From NCBI GenBank assembly GCA_009763385.1, contig VDCT01000286.1, forward strand, positions 744,001 to 808,000: 64,000 nucleotides of DNA. The letters are read 5' to 3'. This document shows, one piece after another, positions 32,730-44,077 of the stretch; within the stretch, counting starts at the first letter, position 1; each line of letters opens with the position of its first letter. The position numbers were made by a program, and so were the translations under genes. Origin of the DNA: Coix lacryma-jobi var. lacryma-jobi. Taxonomy: Eukaryota; Streptophyta; Magnoliopsida; Poales; Poaceae. The notes beneath the pieces are model-generated. The model worked only from the letters and a program-made list of their open reading frames with translations, was not told where the DNA came from and made no database searches.

Positions 32730-32848
32730 CCAACACTCTGAAGTATGACACCTTTGGTTTGTTACCGGTTAAGATCTCATATGAAGTCTTCTTGAGCTTT
32801 TTGTGTAGGTAGAGACGGTTGATGGCATGACAAGCGGTGTTGATAGCT

Positions 32849-33816
32849 TCACACCAAAAGGTCTGAAGTCTTGTATTCATCTAGCATTGTTCTTGCCATG
32901 TCAATGAGTGTCCTATTCTTCCTCTCTACTACACCATTTTGTTGAGGGGTGTAAGGAGTGGAGAACTCATGCTTGATGCCCTCATCATCAAGAAATTCTT
33001 CCACCATAGTGTTCTTGAATTCGGTTCCATTGTCACTTCTTACTTTCTTGATAGGGAGACCGAATTCTTTCTGTGCTCTTCTAATGAAGATCTTCACCTT
33101 GTCTTGTACCTGGCACTTATCATAAACAAAGAACACCCAAGTGAAACGGGAATAATCATCAACAATAACCAATCCATATTTGTTACCCCCGATACTCAAG
33201 TAGGCAACCGGTCCAAAGAGATCCATGTGAATCAACTCCAAAGGTTGTGTGGTGGTCATGATGCTCTTTGGTGGATGAGGTACTCCTACTTGCTTTCCAG
33301 CTTGGCAAGCACTGCATATCCTGTCTTTCTCAAAATCAACATTGGTTAGTCCAAGGATGTGGTGTCTTTTAGGAGTTTGGCCAAGTTCCTCATCCCAACA
33401 TGAGCTAGACGGCGGTGCCATAACCAGCCCATGCTAGATTTTGCCACTAAACAGGTCTCAATTTCAGTTTTACCCTTGCTGAAATCAACTAGGTAAAGCT
33501 TATTCTTGAGTTTTCCTGTGAAGACAATAGAGGAATCCTCCCTCTTTGTGACTTCCACACCCTTTTCCGTGAAGAGACAATTGTAGCCCATCTCACACAA
33601 TTGAGAGACTGACAACAGATTGTACTTCAAGGAATCAACATGTAGGACATTAGTAATTGAGTGATTAAGTGAAATAGCAACTTTACCAAGTCCAATCACA
33701 CCCCCTTTTGAATTGTCACCGAAGACAATGTTTTCATCATGGTTTGAGGTTTGGGAGTATGATGAGAACATACTCCTTTCTCCGGTCATATGATTTGTAC
33801 AGCCGCTGTCAAGCAC
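32849..33816 (-). pseudogene. Copia pol: protease end and integrase
   Basis: The protease active-site motif LDSGCTNHMTG (33816-33780) has its catalytic Asp. A GAG-pre-integrase segment follows (KYNLLSVSQLCEMGYNC and WHRRLAHVGMRNLAKL, with the first His residues). Integrase core motifs are LELIHMDLFGPVAYLSIGG, VIVDDYSRFTWVFF, KVRSDNGTEFKN and TPQQNGVVERKNRTL, supplying D, D and E. A frame change lies near 33360 and another near 32860. All three core acidic residues are visible. Confidence 0.9.
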
Positions 33817-33856
33817 CCAACTTGACCCACCGGAGGAGTATGCCTACAAAACAGAT

Positions 33857-36790
33857 TTAGTTCTTTACTTTAGGTCCCCAAACATCCTTGGGGCCTTGCA
33901 TGTTAGTAACAAGAACTTTAGGAACCCAAATGAAAGTGTTAGCAAAAATATTTCTATCTTTGCCAATAGACTTGGCAAACACTTTCCCTTTGGTGTCCTT
34001 CTGCAAAACAAAGTTAGCCCAAGTATTCGATTGGAGTGTCTTTGGCTTTGCTTGATATGCATATCTATTTGGGGTTGCCCAGATTGATTTCATTGTCTTT
34101 TGATGCTCTTTCTTGGACACTGGAACCTTCTTGTTGTGCTTGTTCTGAGAAGGTGCAGTATAGGTGACCTTCCCTTCTTTGGGGGAGCGGCACTGTCGCC
34201 CTTCACAGCGGCACTGCCGCCCTTGGGCTTTTGTGCTGCTCGGGGCTGGCCTTTTGCCACTCTCTGTGCAGGTCCATCTGTACCCATTCTGCCCTTACTC
34301 ATGAACTGAACACATTCATATCCATTGATTACCTTCCTGCCATTTGTTTTGCCTCCATGAGTGTGTCCAAGTCCATCCTTAATTTTTGGATTTCTTCCAT
34401 CATTGTATTGTGGCTTCTTTGGCTGATTCACTCTGCCACTAGGAGTTGTTTTGCTTGCTGAACACATATCCTCAATGATACCATTCAGCCTAGTGATCTC
34501 CTTTTTCATTGCCTCCATGTTTGCAAGGTTAGTGGAATAAGCATTCAAATCAAGATTGTAACATTTCCAAAACCTTGACTAGTGGATGGAGAGGAAGTGT
34601 CCTTTGCATTAGAGGGCTGAGGCTTGCTCTCCCAAAGAAGACTATATTGCTCCTCAAGTTGATTGTGCTTGTCCACTAAGACACAATACTTGTCATTGAG
34701 AGCAATATTTGCCTTCTTTGTGAGAGCATGTTCTCTTTGCTCATTGGCCAAGGCCTTGCTCAAAGAGTCCACCTCTCCTCTCTAATGCAAGTGACTCCTT
34801 GCAACTAATGTACATTTTTTCAGTTTCTTCAAGGTTCTCCTCTCTATCCTCTAGCTCAGCTTTAACATGTTCAAGTTCCTCCAAAATTTTAGTGATAAAG
34901 AGTCTAGATTTGGGATCTAAGTTTTTTGACAGTTTAGCACATTCTTCAACTTGTTTAGAGTTTTCTTCATCACTAGAACTATCACTTAGATCACTACTAG
35001 AAGCATCACTAGGAGGAGGAGAAGGAGACTTAATAGTTTTTCTTTTTACCTATCACGTTTGCAATGAACAAATGTGAGGGAGTCATCATCATCATCGTTC
35101 ATGTCCTTGAAGAGCCTTGGTGTTGAAGATGATTGGACAGCTAGGGTTGCAATCTTCTCATCTTCATCACTTGACTCTTTGCTTTAATCCCATTCATGCC
35201 CAATGTGTGCTTCTCCCATTCTCTTGCTCTTCCTTCTTTGATCAAACTTCCCTTCATTGCTATCCTTCTTGTTCTTCCCATCTTTTCTTTCAAGTGACAC
35301 ATGGCAATGAAGTGCTCGGTGCTCCCACACCTGTAGCAATTTCTTTTCTTCTTGTTGGGAAACTTTCTTTGCACAAGCTTGTACCCATTCTTCTTCAGCC
35401 CTCTATTGTAGTTCTTGATGAATAGAGCCATGTCGTCAATCTTCATGTAATCAGCCCCATCATCTTCATCTTCACTTGAGGAAGTATTTGAATCACTTTC
35501 TTGCTGAATTTGCTTCACTAATTTGGGCTGAGATGATGATGCTTGCTTGCTGCACTTTCCCTTGCTTGAGTTTGCTTGCTTGCTTGACTTGTTGGCCTTG
35601 AGAGCAACATCCTTGATCTGATGCCTTCTAACTTGGCTTGCAACTCACCAAGTTTTCTTCTTTCATTTGCCTCCTCTCTTTGCATGTCAAATGTCAATAA
35701 TCTTCCAAGCACATCATTTGGAGTGAAGTGCTCAAACTTCTTTTTGTCTCTTATCAATGTGACTACGGTTTCATTCTTGGGTGAGTATGCTTCCAACATA
35801 ACCTTTACAACTTTGTGATCATCAAGCTCCTCATAGCCATAGCCTCTAATCTTGCCCCTAAGACCATCAATCTATCAAACATCTCTTGTGCCCTTCACCA
35901 TCAACAATCACAAATCTATTGAGCTTGGCCATCAACAAATCAATCTTTGCCTTTCTTACTTTGTCCACACCTTCATGAGCTAGCAACAAGGTGTCCCAAA
36001 TCTGTTTTGCCACATTGACATTCATCACCCGGTTGTACTCACTTCCATCCAAGCACTAAGAAGAATGCTTGTGGCTTGGCCATTGAGTTGGAGAGCCGTT
36101 AGCTCTTCATCTGTGGGGTGCTTGGATCTTCCGGTGGCTGCAGTCCATTCACAACTATCTCCCAAAGCCCTGGGTGAAGACCTACAAGATAAGCACTCAT
36201 AACGTGTTTCCACTTGGCAAAGTTTGTCCCATCAAAGTGAGGCAGCTTGCCAGCGGGTACATTAATAAAGGACTTCTTGTTAGTGTTGGACAAATAAGAA
36301 TAGTTAAAGGATACAGCGGAATATTTGTTCTTGTTGCTGCTGCTGCTCTTGTCCTTGTTGTCCTTCTTCTTGCCCTTATTCTTGTCATTCTTGATGTTCT
36401 TGGTCGTATGATATGATACATCATCATCACCATCATCCGAGCTGCTAGAGAGCTCACTAGATGATGCGTCATACTCATTTTTGTCTTTCACCAACTTGCT
36501 AGCTTCTTCTCTTGCTTCTCTTCTCTTCTTCCTTTCTTCTCTTGTAATTCTTCTCTGCTCTTTTCTTGCTTTCTTGTCAGCTAGCTGCTGTTGAGCATTC
36601 TTTTGTTCTCTTTTTGCTTTTCTTGCATCTCTTCTTTCTCTTCTTTCTCTTCTCTCTCGGTCGTTGTCTTGGCATCCTTGATGATAGTATCACTTGCTGT
36701 AGACATGGACAGGTCACTGCTGACCTCATCGTCGACCTGTGCTTCTCTTTCTTTTGGTAGAGCTCCTCGCGAACCACTTCCATCCTCCAT
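33857..36790 (-). pseudogene. Copia gag (and N-terminal protease region), multiple frameshifts
   Basis: Met 36790 (MEDGSGSRGALPKEREAQ) lies about 33 bp past the primer site. A Lys/Glu-rich N-terminus is followed by an acidic Ser stretch. The gag core has FINVPAGKLPHFDGTNFAKW and LVGLHPGLWEIVVNG, with a QIWDTLLLAHEGVDKVRKAK segment at 35990. The zinc knuckle NCYRCGSTEHFIAMC (35340-35296) has C-x2-C-x4-H-x4-C spacing. A coiled-coil stretch (LANEQREHALTKKANIAL) lies at 34770-34620. A second palindrome-encoded GGSAAVKGDSAAPPKKG is at 34220-34187. At least five frame changes break the protein. Confidence 0.82.
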
Positions 36791-36823
36791 ACTTCACGCC
36801 GTGAAGCGTATACGAAGCAACGA

Positions 36824-36836
36824 GGCTCTGATACCA
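36824..36836 (-). other. Primer-binding site of the Copia element (tRNA-Met)
   Basis: The minus strand reads TGGTATCAGAGCC, two bases inside the 5' LTR. This is a perfect plant tRNA-Met-type site. Confidence 0.9.
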
Positions 36837-36838
36837 CT

Positions 36839-38055
36839 TGTAGGATCTCTGGAAGAGGAAATGGCCTAGGGGGGTGAATAGGCCTGTCAAAAATCACTTC
36901 GAACAGATGTCAGAACCTCAGGCGACACTGTCGCTCTGAACGGGCGACACTATCGCCTGACAAATATAAATCTGCTGAAGCTAAACTTGACCGAGATAGA
37001 CTACTCACTAGCAGAAAGCTACTGACAGAAAACTAAGCTCAAGTCCAGCTCGAAGACTGGCTCCCACAGAAAGTGTAGAAACTTAGAGATCAAATAAACC
37101 AACCCTAGCAACTACTCAACAACAAGAACTGCAGTAAATAAACTAAAGCACACGAGACAAGTTATTTATCCCGTGGTTCAGCTCGCCACAAAGGCTTGCC
37201 TAAGTCCACGTTGTTGAGGTATCCACAAAAGGATTAGACGTCACCACAAAGGTTGGTCCTTCCCTCGATCTCAAGTCAAGAGAGTTAACTCTTGAGGTGA
37301 GAGGGTGATTTCTTTGCTGCAGAGTGAGGTTACAAACCTCCCAAGGTTGCCACACGAGTTGGCAACTCAAGGGCGACGCCTAGCCGGCTAGGAGCAAACT
37401 CCAAGAGTAACAAACCCTAGGGTCGCCGGCCAAACGTGCACCAAATGCTCTCAAACTTTGGGAACCAGTGGATCTGCTCTTCGATTGGTGTTTGCTGCCT
37501 TTTTCCTCAAGATTTGCTGGTGGGATTTGCAGATCGGCTTGAGGAAGGTGGGAGCTCCAATGGAGAGAGAGGGGAGAGCTTTGGTCTGTTCAGAATGGGA
37601 GTGAATGCGCAGAGGAAGAAGATAACCGTTGTGAGAGGAAGCTGCTGTATAAATACGGGCGACTTCCCAACGGTAAACAGTGAGCGACACTGTCGCTCAT
37701 TAAGGGCGACACTGTCGCCTCTACCAAAACAGCTTGGATTGATCTGAATTTTGGCTGGCTGCTTTGGTTGGATGTAAGGATGAGTTTGGTATGGATTTGA
37801 GCATCTGGTTGCACACTTGGCCAATTAACCTAGAATCCCCCTTAATACGGCTTTTCCTAAACTCAAGATTCAAAAGCAAAATGAATTTAAAGCTCCTGAG
37901 TCCAGCAAGCCATCCTTTAAGAATTATGGGGTGCCTGCAACCTGTTCACCAACATCCTTTGCATTCCCTGCATGTCATCTTGATAAATCTCATTAGTTCC
38001 CTAATTCGGTGATCATCAACACCAAAACCCACAAAGTGGCTTGATTGCTCTTACA
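36839..38055 (-). repeat. 5' LTR of the Copia element
   Basis: Starts TGTAGGATCTC and ends GCTCTTACA. Four palindrome motifs (36922, 36944, 37684, 37706). A minus-strand TATTTATA at about 37648-37656 lies at a plausible promoter position. Confidence 0.9.
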
Positions 38056-39303
38056 ACACCACCTCCCATCAATCTCAGTCATTTGCTCTTTGCACTTAGG
38101 GTTTCCTGCTCTCCCAATCCCCTGCTGTAGCTAGCTGAGATCCGTAGAGAACCATACCTCTGTGTACTGGAGATTTTGAGGAAGTGAGGCCGTAACCTCA
38201 CTGTTGTAGCGTGTGGTAGCCACACGGTTGCAGATCGATGTGTTGATTCACTTTTGGTTCGTGTTCTTCGCGTTCTTCGTTTCTTCGCGATTTTCCCGTC
38301 ACTCGATCTCCTCTCTACTGCGTCTTTGCGAAATCCGTTTGAATCAACTTGTTTTTTATAGTGAGGAGATCATTTTCACCGAAGGAATTTATCTAACTCC
38401 TCACGAACAAGTAGATCGGGTTGATTTTGTGTTCGTGGCGCTTTTTCGTTCATACTCCTCCCCTTTCGATTTTCCGGTGATTGAATCAATTTGAGCGGAT
38501 GATTCTTGGGGATAGTCTCCTAACTACCTCGTGATCATCCTCTCCAAGTTTGGGAACGTGAGATTGTGAGTTGATTCGATTTGGACAAGTTTTGGGAGAA
38601 GGGCGACCAAAATCGCCCTCTCTGCAAGGTCGCGGACAGTCCGCGCCTGGTACCGCGGACAGTCCGGGCATCGGGGGTGAGCCAGATCAGTGGCTGCGTT
38701 CCTCGGCTTGGCGATTTTTGACCTGAGGACAGTCCGCACTTGAATTTCGCGGACAGTCCGGGAGTCGACCAGGGACGTTCAGCAACCTTGGTGTTTTGTC
38801 CATTTGGCCAGCGGACAGTCCGAGTTTCTGTGGCGGACAGTCCGCAGTAAGCCCGGACAGTCCGGGACTGTACTGGCGGACAGTCCGCGAATCGGCTGAA
38901 GCTTCCGGTTTAGTGCGTTTGCTCTCCCGACTTCTCCGCTTGGTTTCCGGACCTCTCGGTTGACCCTAGAGTTGATCAAGGAACCTCTCTAGTTATCTTT
39001 GCTACTTGTTAGCATTGGTATTTGAGGATTTCTGGACGTAGTCTTCCATCTACGTTCGGGACTTGGTTTTTGAGGGTCGAACTTTTATCGGTGTCTTTGG
39101 CGTTTTGGTTTGCTATCGCTTTGTGGTGCCTCGCTGTGATGCTAGGGATCATCCACCCTCTTTCGAGGGTCGTGGCATCACGATTTCGATCGAAGCTTTC
39201 GGGGGTTGATTTTGGGACCATAAGACCAAAGTTTCGAGAGAAATTTTTGAGCTCCCATTCACCCCCTCTGGTCGACTTGCTATTGCATTCTCGGTCCTTC
39301 ACA
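38056..39303 (+). repeat. LTR X, right part with palindrome cluster
   Basis: The first about 100 bp repeat the end of the left part (ATTTGCTCTTTGC, CAATCCCCTGCTGTAG, AGAGAACCATAC). The sequence then continues as LTR (CCTCACTGTTGTAGCGTG) to the end GGTCCTTCACA. The final segment CTCCCATTCACCCCCTCTGG is a common end of grass Copia LTRs. No primer site follows, so the end is the outer edge of a 3' LTR. From 38633 to 38888 there are about eight GCGGACAGTCCGC-type palindromes, plus AGGGCGA...TCGCCCT at 38602-38620. Confidence 0.6.
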
Positions 39304-39749
39304 CGGCCTTGTTTGCGCGAACGGAAAACAGCAAGCACGTTGTGGACTTGTGGCCTACTTCTGTAAAATGCGTGATCACTGTAACAAAATGTCTATTATG
39401 GTAGGCTATTCTACCGTGATGCGATGTTTGCTACGGTGCGTTGTGTTTACTTTACTGTAAGCGAAGCGAACGTTCTCTCTGTACAGTGGATTTGATTTTT
39501 AATTTAAAAAGCAAAGTTTAGTGGTTCGAATGCTTGATACATACACCTACACAGTGTCGATTGAAAGTTTGACACAAATCCACGGACACATAAAATGGTT
39601 GAAAAGGTCGTGGTGCCATTTCTACATGGGCTCCGAACTTTCAACCTCGCTCGGATCAGCTGCATCGGCCCAGCACAAGTAAAACGGTTTTCCGGTTGGA
39701 TATCATCAGATTCATATTGCTTTTAAATGGTCATAGAAATCATTATTTT

Positions 39750-40345
39750 AGTCAAAATATAAAATGTTCTTTTGGCTCCTATTTCAAGACAGATTAAGTA
39801 CAAAAAACATGTTAAGAAGAATAACATGTCTGACTATGTCCTCCTCGGGAAGGCATAGAAAAAACTTGGGATCATCTATATCTCAATTGTACTTTTGCAA
39901 GAAATTGCTAGAGCATACGAGGATTGAATCTTCCACTCTCATGCTCCTTTCTAGAGGTGATTTTGACGATGAGAACCTAACTCCACTGTGGATTTTTTTC
40001 CTTCATTCAGTAATCCTCATGTGTTGGATGGTTTGGGAGCTAGAAATGACATTATTTTTAATAACCAATAACGGAATTCCAACGATTGCAAGAGGGTGTT
40101 TGGTGATGATTTAACACTTACCTCTTTTGCGAGCGAAAGCCTGCGTGGCACTCTCGTTTGATTTATAGATCGAGAACGTGTTGTAGTTTGGCCAATTAGC
40201 CGTTTGTTTATTATCTCTTTATTTGTTTCTTGATTTTTGTTTTGGTTTCCTTTTTTTCCTCTTTGTTTGTAAATCTTTTAACTTTATTCTAATAATCAAT
40301 TAATTTAAAGTTATAGGGCTTCAGTCCCTCATTCGCTAAAAAAAC
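39750..40345 (+). pseudogene. LINE ORF2 3' fragment (zf-RVT region) with 3' UTR
   Basis: The plus strand encodes KYKMFFWLLFQDRLSTKNML, then HRKNLG and LLEHTRI, then CWMVWELEMT. This is the C-terminal cysteine/tryptophan region (zf-RVT) found after RT in plant L1-type LINEs. It then runs into a stop-rich tail with CTTTATTCTAATAATCAATT and a short A run near 40345, fitting a LINE 3' end. It is 5'-truncated, as most LINE copies are, and has frameshifts near 39850 and 40010. Confidence 0.65.
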
Positions 40346-41713
40346 AAGTAAACAGTTCTTTTGGTTCTTCTCAACTACAATGTGATGCACACCAAATTGA
40401 TACTAGTAACGAAAGTCTCTTCCATGTTCCGACGTAAATGAACACCTAAAGGAGGATTCACGATGTGACGCTTGAGGGAGTGTTTAGCATAAAAATTGGT
40501 TTTATTGCCACCACATACTATTAACAAGTAATACTAATGGTGGATCTAGGACCATTTCCATTTCCACACATAACTTTGGTCAATAGTACATGGCATTCGG
40601 ATGGGAAAAATATAACTGAATTGCATCATGTTAAATGTATGACCTTTGTTTTTATAGAATGAAGTTCTACATGACATGATCTTCTATATTACACTTTGGT
40701 ACGTAGAACATCAAAATCAAAATCTGCATACGACATGGACATCATTTTTAGTGCAAACTTCTTATGGAGTCTAAGATGGCCACAAACCTGGTACGGATTG
40801 GTCTTCCAACTTGGATTGGATGCCCACGATGGTCTTCTAGCGTAGTGGTAAGGAGAAGGACATTTTAGACATCCTTGAGGTGTTCTCCGTATGGTTGGGT
40901 GTGCTCCACTTGAGCTAGGATCTTAAAATGATTATCATGCCTAAGACAACATTGCAAAAAAAAAAACAATAGAAACAACAACATGTTGTGATGTTTGGAG
41001 GTTTTGCTGATGTGATTTGAGATGAGACCACATCAATTTAAAAAGTTTATGAAATAAGTTTTCCATCAAGTACACATGGACCTCAATCACACTCTGAACA
41101 CACGAGCTGTGACCTTTGTAATGTATATTGTCATGCTATCAACAAACTGAATGTTGTGATTTGATGGTTTTGCATCCTAAGATGGATCTCAAGCATGGTG
41201 CATCCACATCCCATGAGTTATAGAAGCCACACACATGTCTCTCCAAGGTCATAACACGCTCAAATTGCCCTCTTAATACATTGAAAGTGCTAACATTAGT
41301 AGCAACAAATTCGTACTTACTCCTACATCGTCCCAAAATAGATGATCTTGTAGAATTCAAATTTTATCCAAAAATATTTATCTTATAGCATCCCAATGCA
41401 CATTTATGTCTTTCTAATACATTTTCTCTTTTTTTTTACAGTACACCTCTATCTCTTTTTCACTCCTTCTCATAACGAATAGGGAAGCACTTTGGTCTTT
41501 TAGCTACAATACTGGTATCCATGCACAGACCTACAACGTCCATTTTGAAATAGTAAGAATATGTCGTTAATCCTTATGCAAGCCTAGGAATGAGCCTACA
41601 TCATATTATGTGGTCGTAAACTCATAACGTTAAGTTGCATGTCTTCACCATCTAGATTGTAACTACTCACCACCACCTAGAATTACATCCAACAATTGTA
41701 TACATATAGCAGA
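40346..41713. other. No gene recognised
   Basis: AT-rich filler. The longest open frame (41139-41360, minus, 73 residues) has no recognisable motif. Confidence 0.6.
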
Positions 41714-41966
41714 CTGAGAGCAAGTATAACAGTGGGCTGCAAAAGGCTAAATGTTGAGGTGGAGGAGAAAAGAAAGAGAGAGAAGAGAGAGAAGTAGGCT
41801 ATAAGCTTACAGCCCGCTTGAACACAAGAACCAATGCAATTTGTGAGATAGACAAGTGGGCTATATAGCTATAGCAAAGACTTAACCATTCTATGAGTAA
41901 GCTGAAAAGTGGGCTGGAAAAATCCTTACAGCTAACAGCAAACTGTATTATTAAACTCGTTCTGAG
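41714..41966. mobile_element. TIR MITE
   Basis: CTGAGAGCAAGTATAACAG at the left is matched inversely by CTGTATTATTAAACTCGTTC at the right. The interior has AGTGGGCT repeated in both orientations and GCTATAAGC strings, as in a widespread grass MITE family. No clear target duplication. Confidence 0.6.
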
Positions 41967-42073
41967 AGAGTTGATGATACTGTACTCCGTATACTCCTAA
42001 TTATGAGGACAGGGTATGGATATCGCTCTTATTGCCAGTTGGCCTGTCTGTTCTGCTTGCTTTACACCGGCTG

Positions 42074-42412
42074 AATATATAAATGCTGCTCGTTGGTTGG
42101 TCGTTGGCAAGAACTTGGACACCACACACCATATCACTATGTCAGCAACAGCACACGCGCCACCGCCAAACTGTCCATGATCCCTGTCCCTGTGGTCCGT
42201 GGCCCTCCGGGGCCGTGCCGAAGCTGCCGTGCCTCACCCTCACCGAACCCAGCAAGGCAGGCAGCATGAAACGCCTTCCTTTCTGGGCTTCTGCTGATGA
42301 CGAGACCAAGGACGCGAGCGCGGAAGTCGCGGCGCGCGTCGCGCCTCCCACGTCCCACACCGCGCGCTCGCCGTGCGTCGCCGGCTGCACCTGCAGCACT
42401 ACAGACTACTAG
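42074..42412 (+). other. Possible promoter and short transcript; small ORF
   Basis: GAATATATAAATGC (about 42072) is a good TATA box, 65 bp ahead of the first ATG (42138). Two short upstream frames are followed by ATG at 42265, which opens a 49-residue frame (MKRLPFWASADDETKDASAE) ending at 42412. GC content rises sharply here. I do not recognise the protein. It could be a truncated gene 5' end or a non-coding transcript. Confidence 0.25.
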
Positions 42413-43073
42413 TACATACGTACAGAGCTGTCAGGGCCATTGCCCAATTGGGCATTGGGTCGGGGCTTTGATTGCAAGCATGCACGAGAAACGAGATCGA
42501 GCTGGTAGGGCACTAGCTAGGTGGCGAGGGAGCATCCGGGAGTTTGCTGCGTGATTGGTGGGTTGGTTGGGCACGAAACGGTGACGTGACCAGCAGTCGG
42601 TGGCGGCACACGCGCGCGCCGACGGCGTCGGCGGCGTACGTGGCTTCTTCTTCAAAATCCCAGCGCGAGGGTAGTTGACGCTGAGGGCAAAGCACGGTGG
42701 CCTGTTGCCCACTTTGTAGCAGGACCTGATGTTTCGTTACGATTCCAAGTACCAACCCCAGCGCAGAGGCCGCCGCCTCAGTGCCTCACTGACGTCGACC
42801 CCATGCTTCTTTGTTTTGCCTCACCGGATATCATGGCCGGTCATTTTTTTATGATTGATTTCGGTTGTTTTAATAATGTTCTGTGAGAGAGAATAAGCTG
42901 AAGTACCGCTGATAAGCCGGCTGATAAGGGCAAAAGAACAGAGCAATTTACTCTTTCGTTCCAAGGAATTAATGGCGAGATGTCTGAATATCTTAACCGC
43001 GCTAAAAATTCAAAGGTTCGGTCGAGTTTATAAGACTTTGAGGACATTTGAACGATACCTAACCCCCCTCAAG
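42413..43073. other. No gene recognised
   Basis: GC-rich to 42830, then AT-rich. Open frames occur on both strands without recognisable content. Confidence 0.5.
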
Positions 43074-43636
43074 TAACCCTGGGCATAAATGACCGAAGAT
43101 CGAACTGAACTAACCGAGACCGAGACTGAAGTGACTGAGACCGAAATTTTCGACCACTAGTTCCGTCCCGAGTTCATACTAACCGAACTTTTTACGGTTA
43201 GTTCGATTACATGCCCCGGTCCGGGTAACCGAACTGACCGAACTAACCGAAATTTTAGAATTTATTGATATAATATATACTTTGAACTATTATTATGATA
43301 TAATATTTATTTTAATAGATTTATATCAATCACCACTCTTATTATTTTGTTTAATCCATATGTTGTATTGTTATCTTTAACTTGAAATAGAAAAATATTG
43401 TTAAAATTTCTTGCAAATTATAATGTTTAGTAGTTTGTTTTGTCAAGTCCGGTTAGTTCGGTTATGACCGAGACCGAACCGAACTAACCGAGACCGAACC
43501 AAACTAACCGAGACCGAACTTGCTCGGTCCTGAGTTTTAGAACTAACCGATCGGTCTCCGTTTTCAGATGACCGAACTTTCCTAAAAATTGTAGAACCGA
43601 TCGGTTCGGTTCAGTCTGACCGAACGCCCAGGGCTA
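43074..43636. mobile_element. hAT-type non-autonomous element rich in ACCGAACC repeats
   Basis: The ends TAACCCTGGGC and GCCCAGGGCTA are inverted repeats with one mismatch. CCCTCAAG (43066-43073) and CCTTCAAG (43637-43644) look like an 8-bp hAT duplication with one change. Both arms hold many copies of AACTAACCGAGACCGAAC-type strings in both orientations around an AT-rich centre. Confidence 0.7.
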
Positions 43637-43815
43637 CCTTCAAGTCTCAAATGAGAAAGGTGGTGTGGTGTTACATTACACTCACGCGGATGCGGGCATG
43701 CGACACTCAAAATTTTAATAGATTTTCACCATGGCTTATTTTCTCTCATAAAACGTTATTGAAATAGCTAAAATTAGTCAAAATAAGCTTAAGCATACAT
43801 ACCTATAGTTATATA

Positions 43816-44075
43816 CTCTCTCCATATAGGAAATAAAAGTTGTTTAGGACAGTGACACGGTCTACAAAGCATAACTTTGACCACTTGTTTATTTGAAAAT
43901 TTTTTATCGTAAAGTGGTATATTGTATATATTTATAAAAGTACTTTTCAATATAAATTTATTTATATATTTTTGCATCCCTAAACTTAATAATTTAAAAG
44001 TTATTCAAGATTTATATTTTCAAGGTTTGACTTGAATCTTATCCAAAACGACTTTTATTTTATACATGGAGGGAG
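43816..44075. mobile_element. Stowaway MITE
   Basis: TA at both edges (43814-43815, 44076-44077) with ends CTCTCTCCATATAGG and TACATGGAGGGAG. The arms AAATAAAAGTTG and CGACTTTTATTTT pair. Length 260 bp. Confidence 0.85.
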
Positions 44076-44077
44076 TA

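Larger units (their letters stand above)
26410..38055 (-). mobile_element. Sirevirus-like Copia LTR retrotransposon with envelope-like region
   Basis: Near-identical LTRs (26410-27647 and 36839-38055) flank a full minus-strand coding set: gag, protease, integrase, RT, RNase H, then an extra envelope-like region before the 3' LTR. A tRNA-Met primer site and a polypurine tract are in place. The gag with a zinc knuckle and coiled coil, the extra 3' region, and repeated short palindromes are Sirevirus traits. LTR similarity suggests a young copy, yet the coding part has several frameshifts. The flanks (TAATT left, ACACC right) do not match, unlike a simple insertion. Confidence 0.88.

Noticed and set aside
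36566..36869. Ser/Leu/Phe-rich plus frames
   Set aside because: Complement of the Lys/Glu-rich gag N-terminus of the Copia element.
38633..38888. CRISPR-like array of spaced palindromes
   Set aside because: Repeats are only 13 bp, spacing is irregular, the sequence is inside a plant LTR and no cas genes exist.
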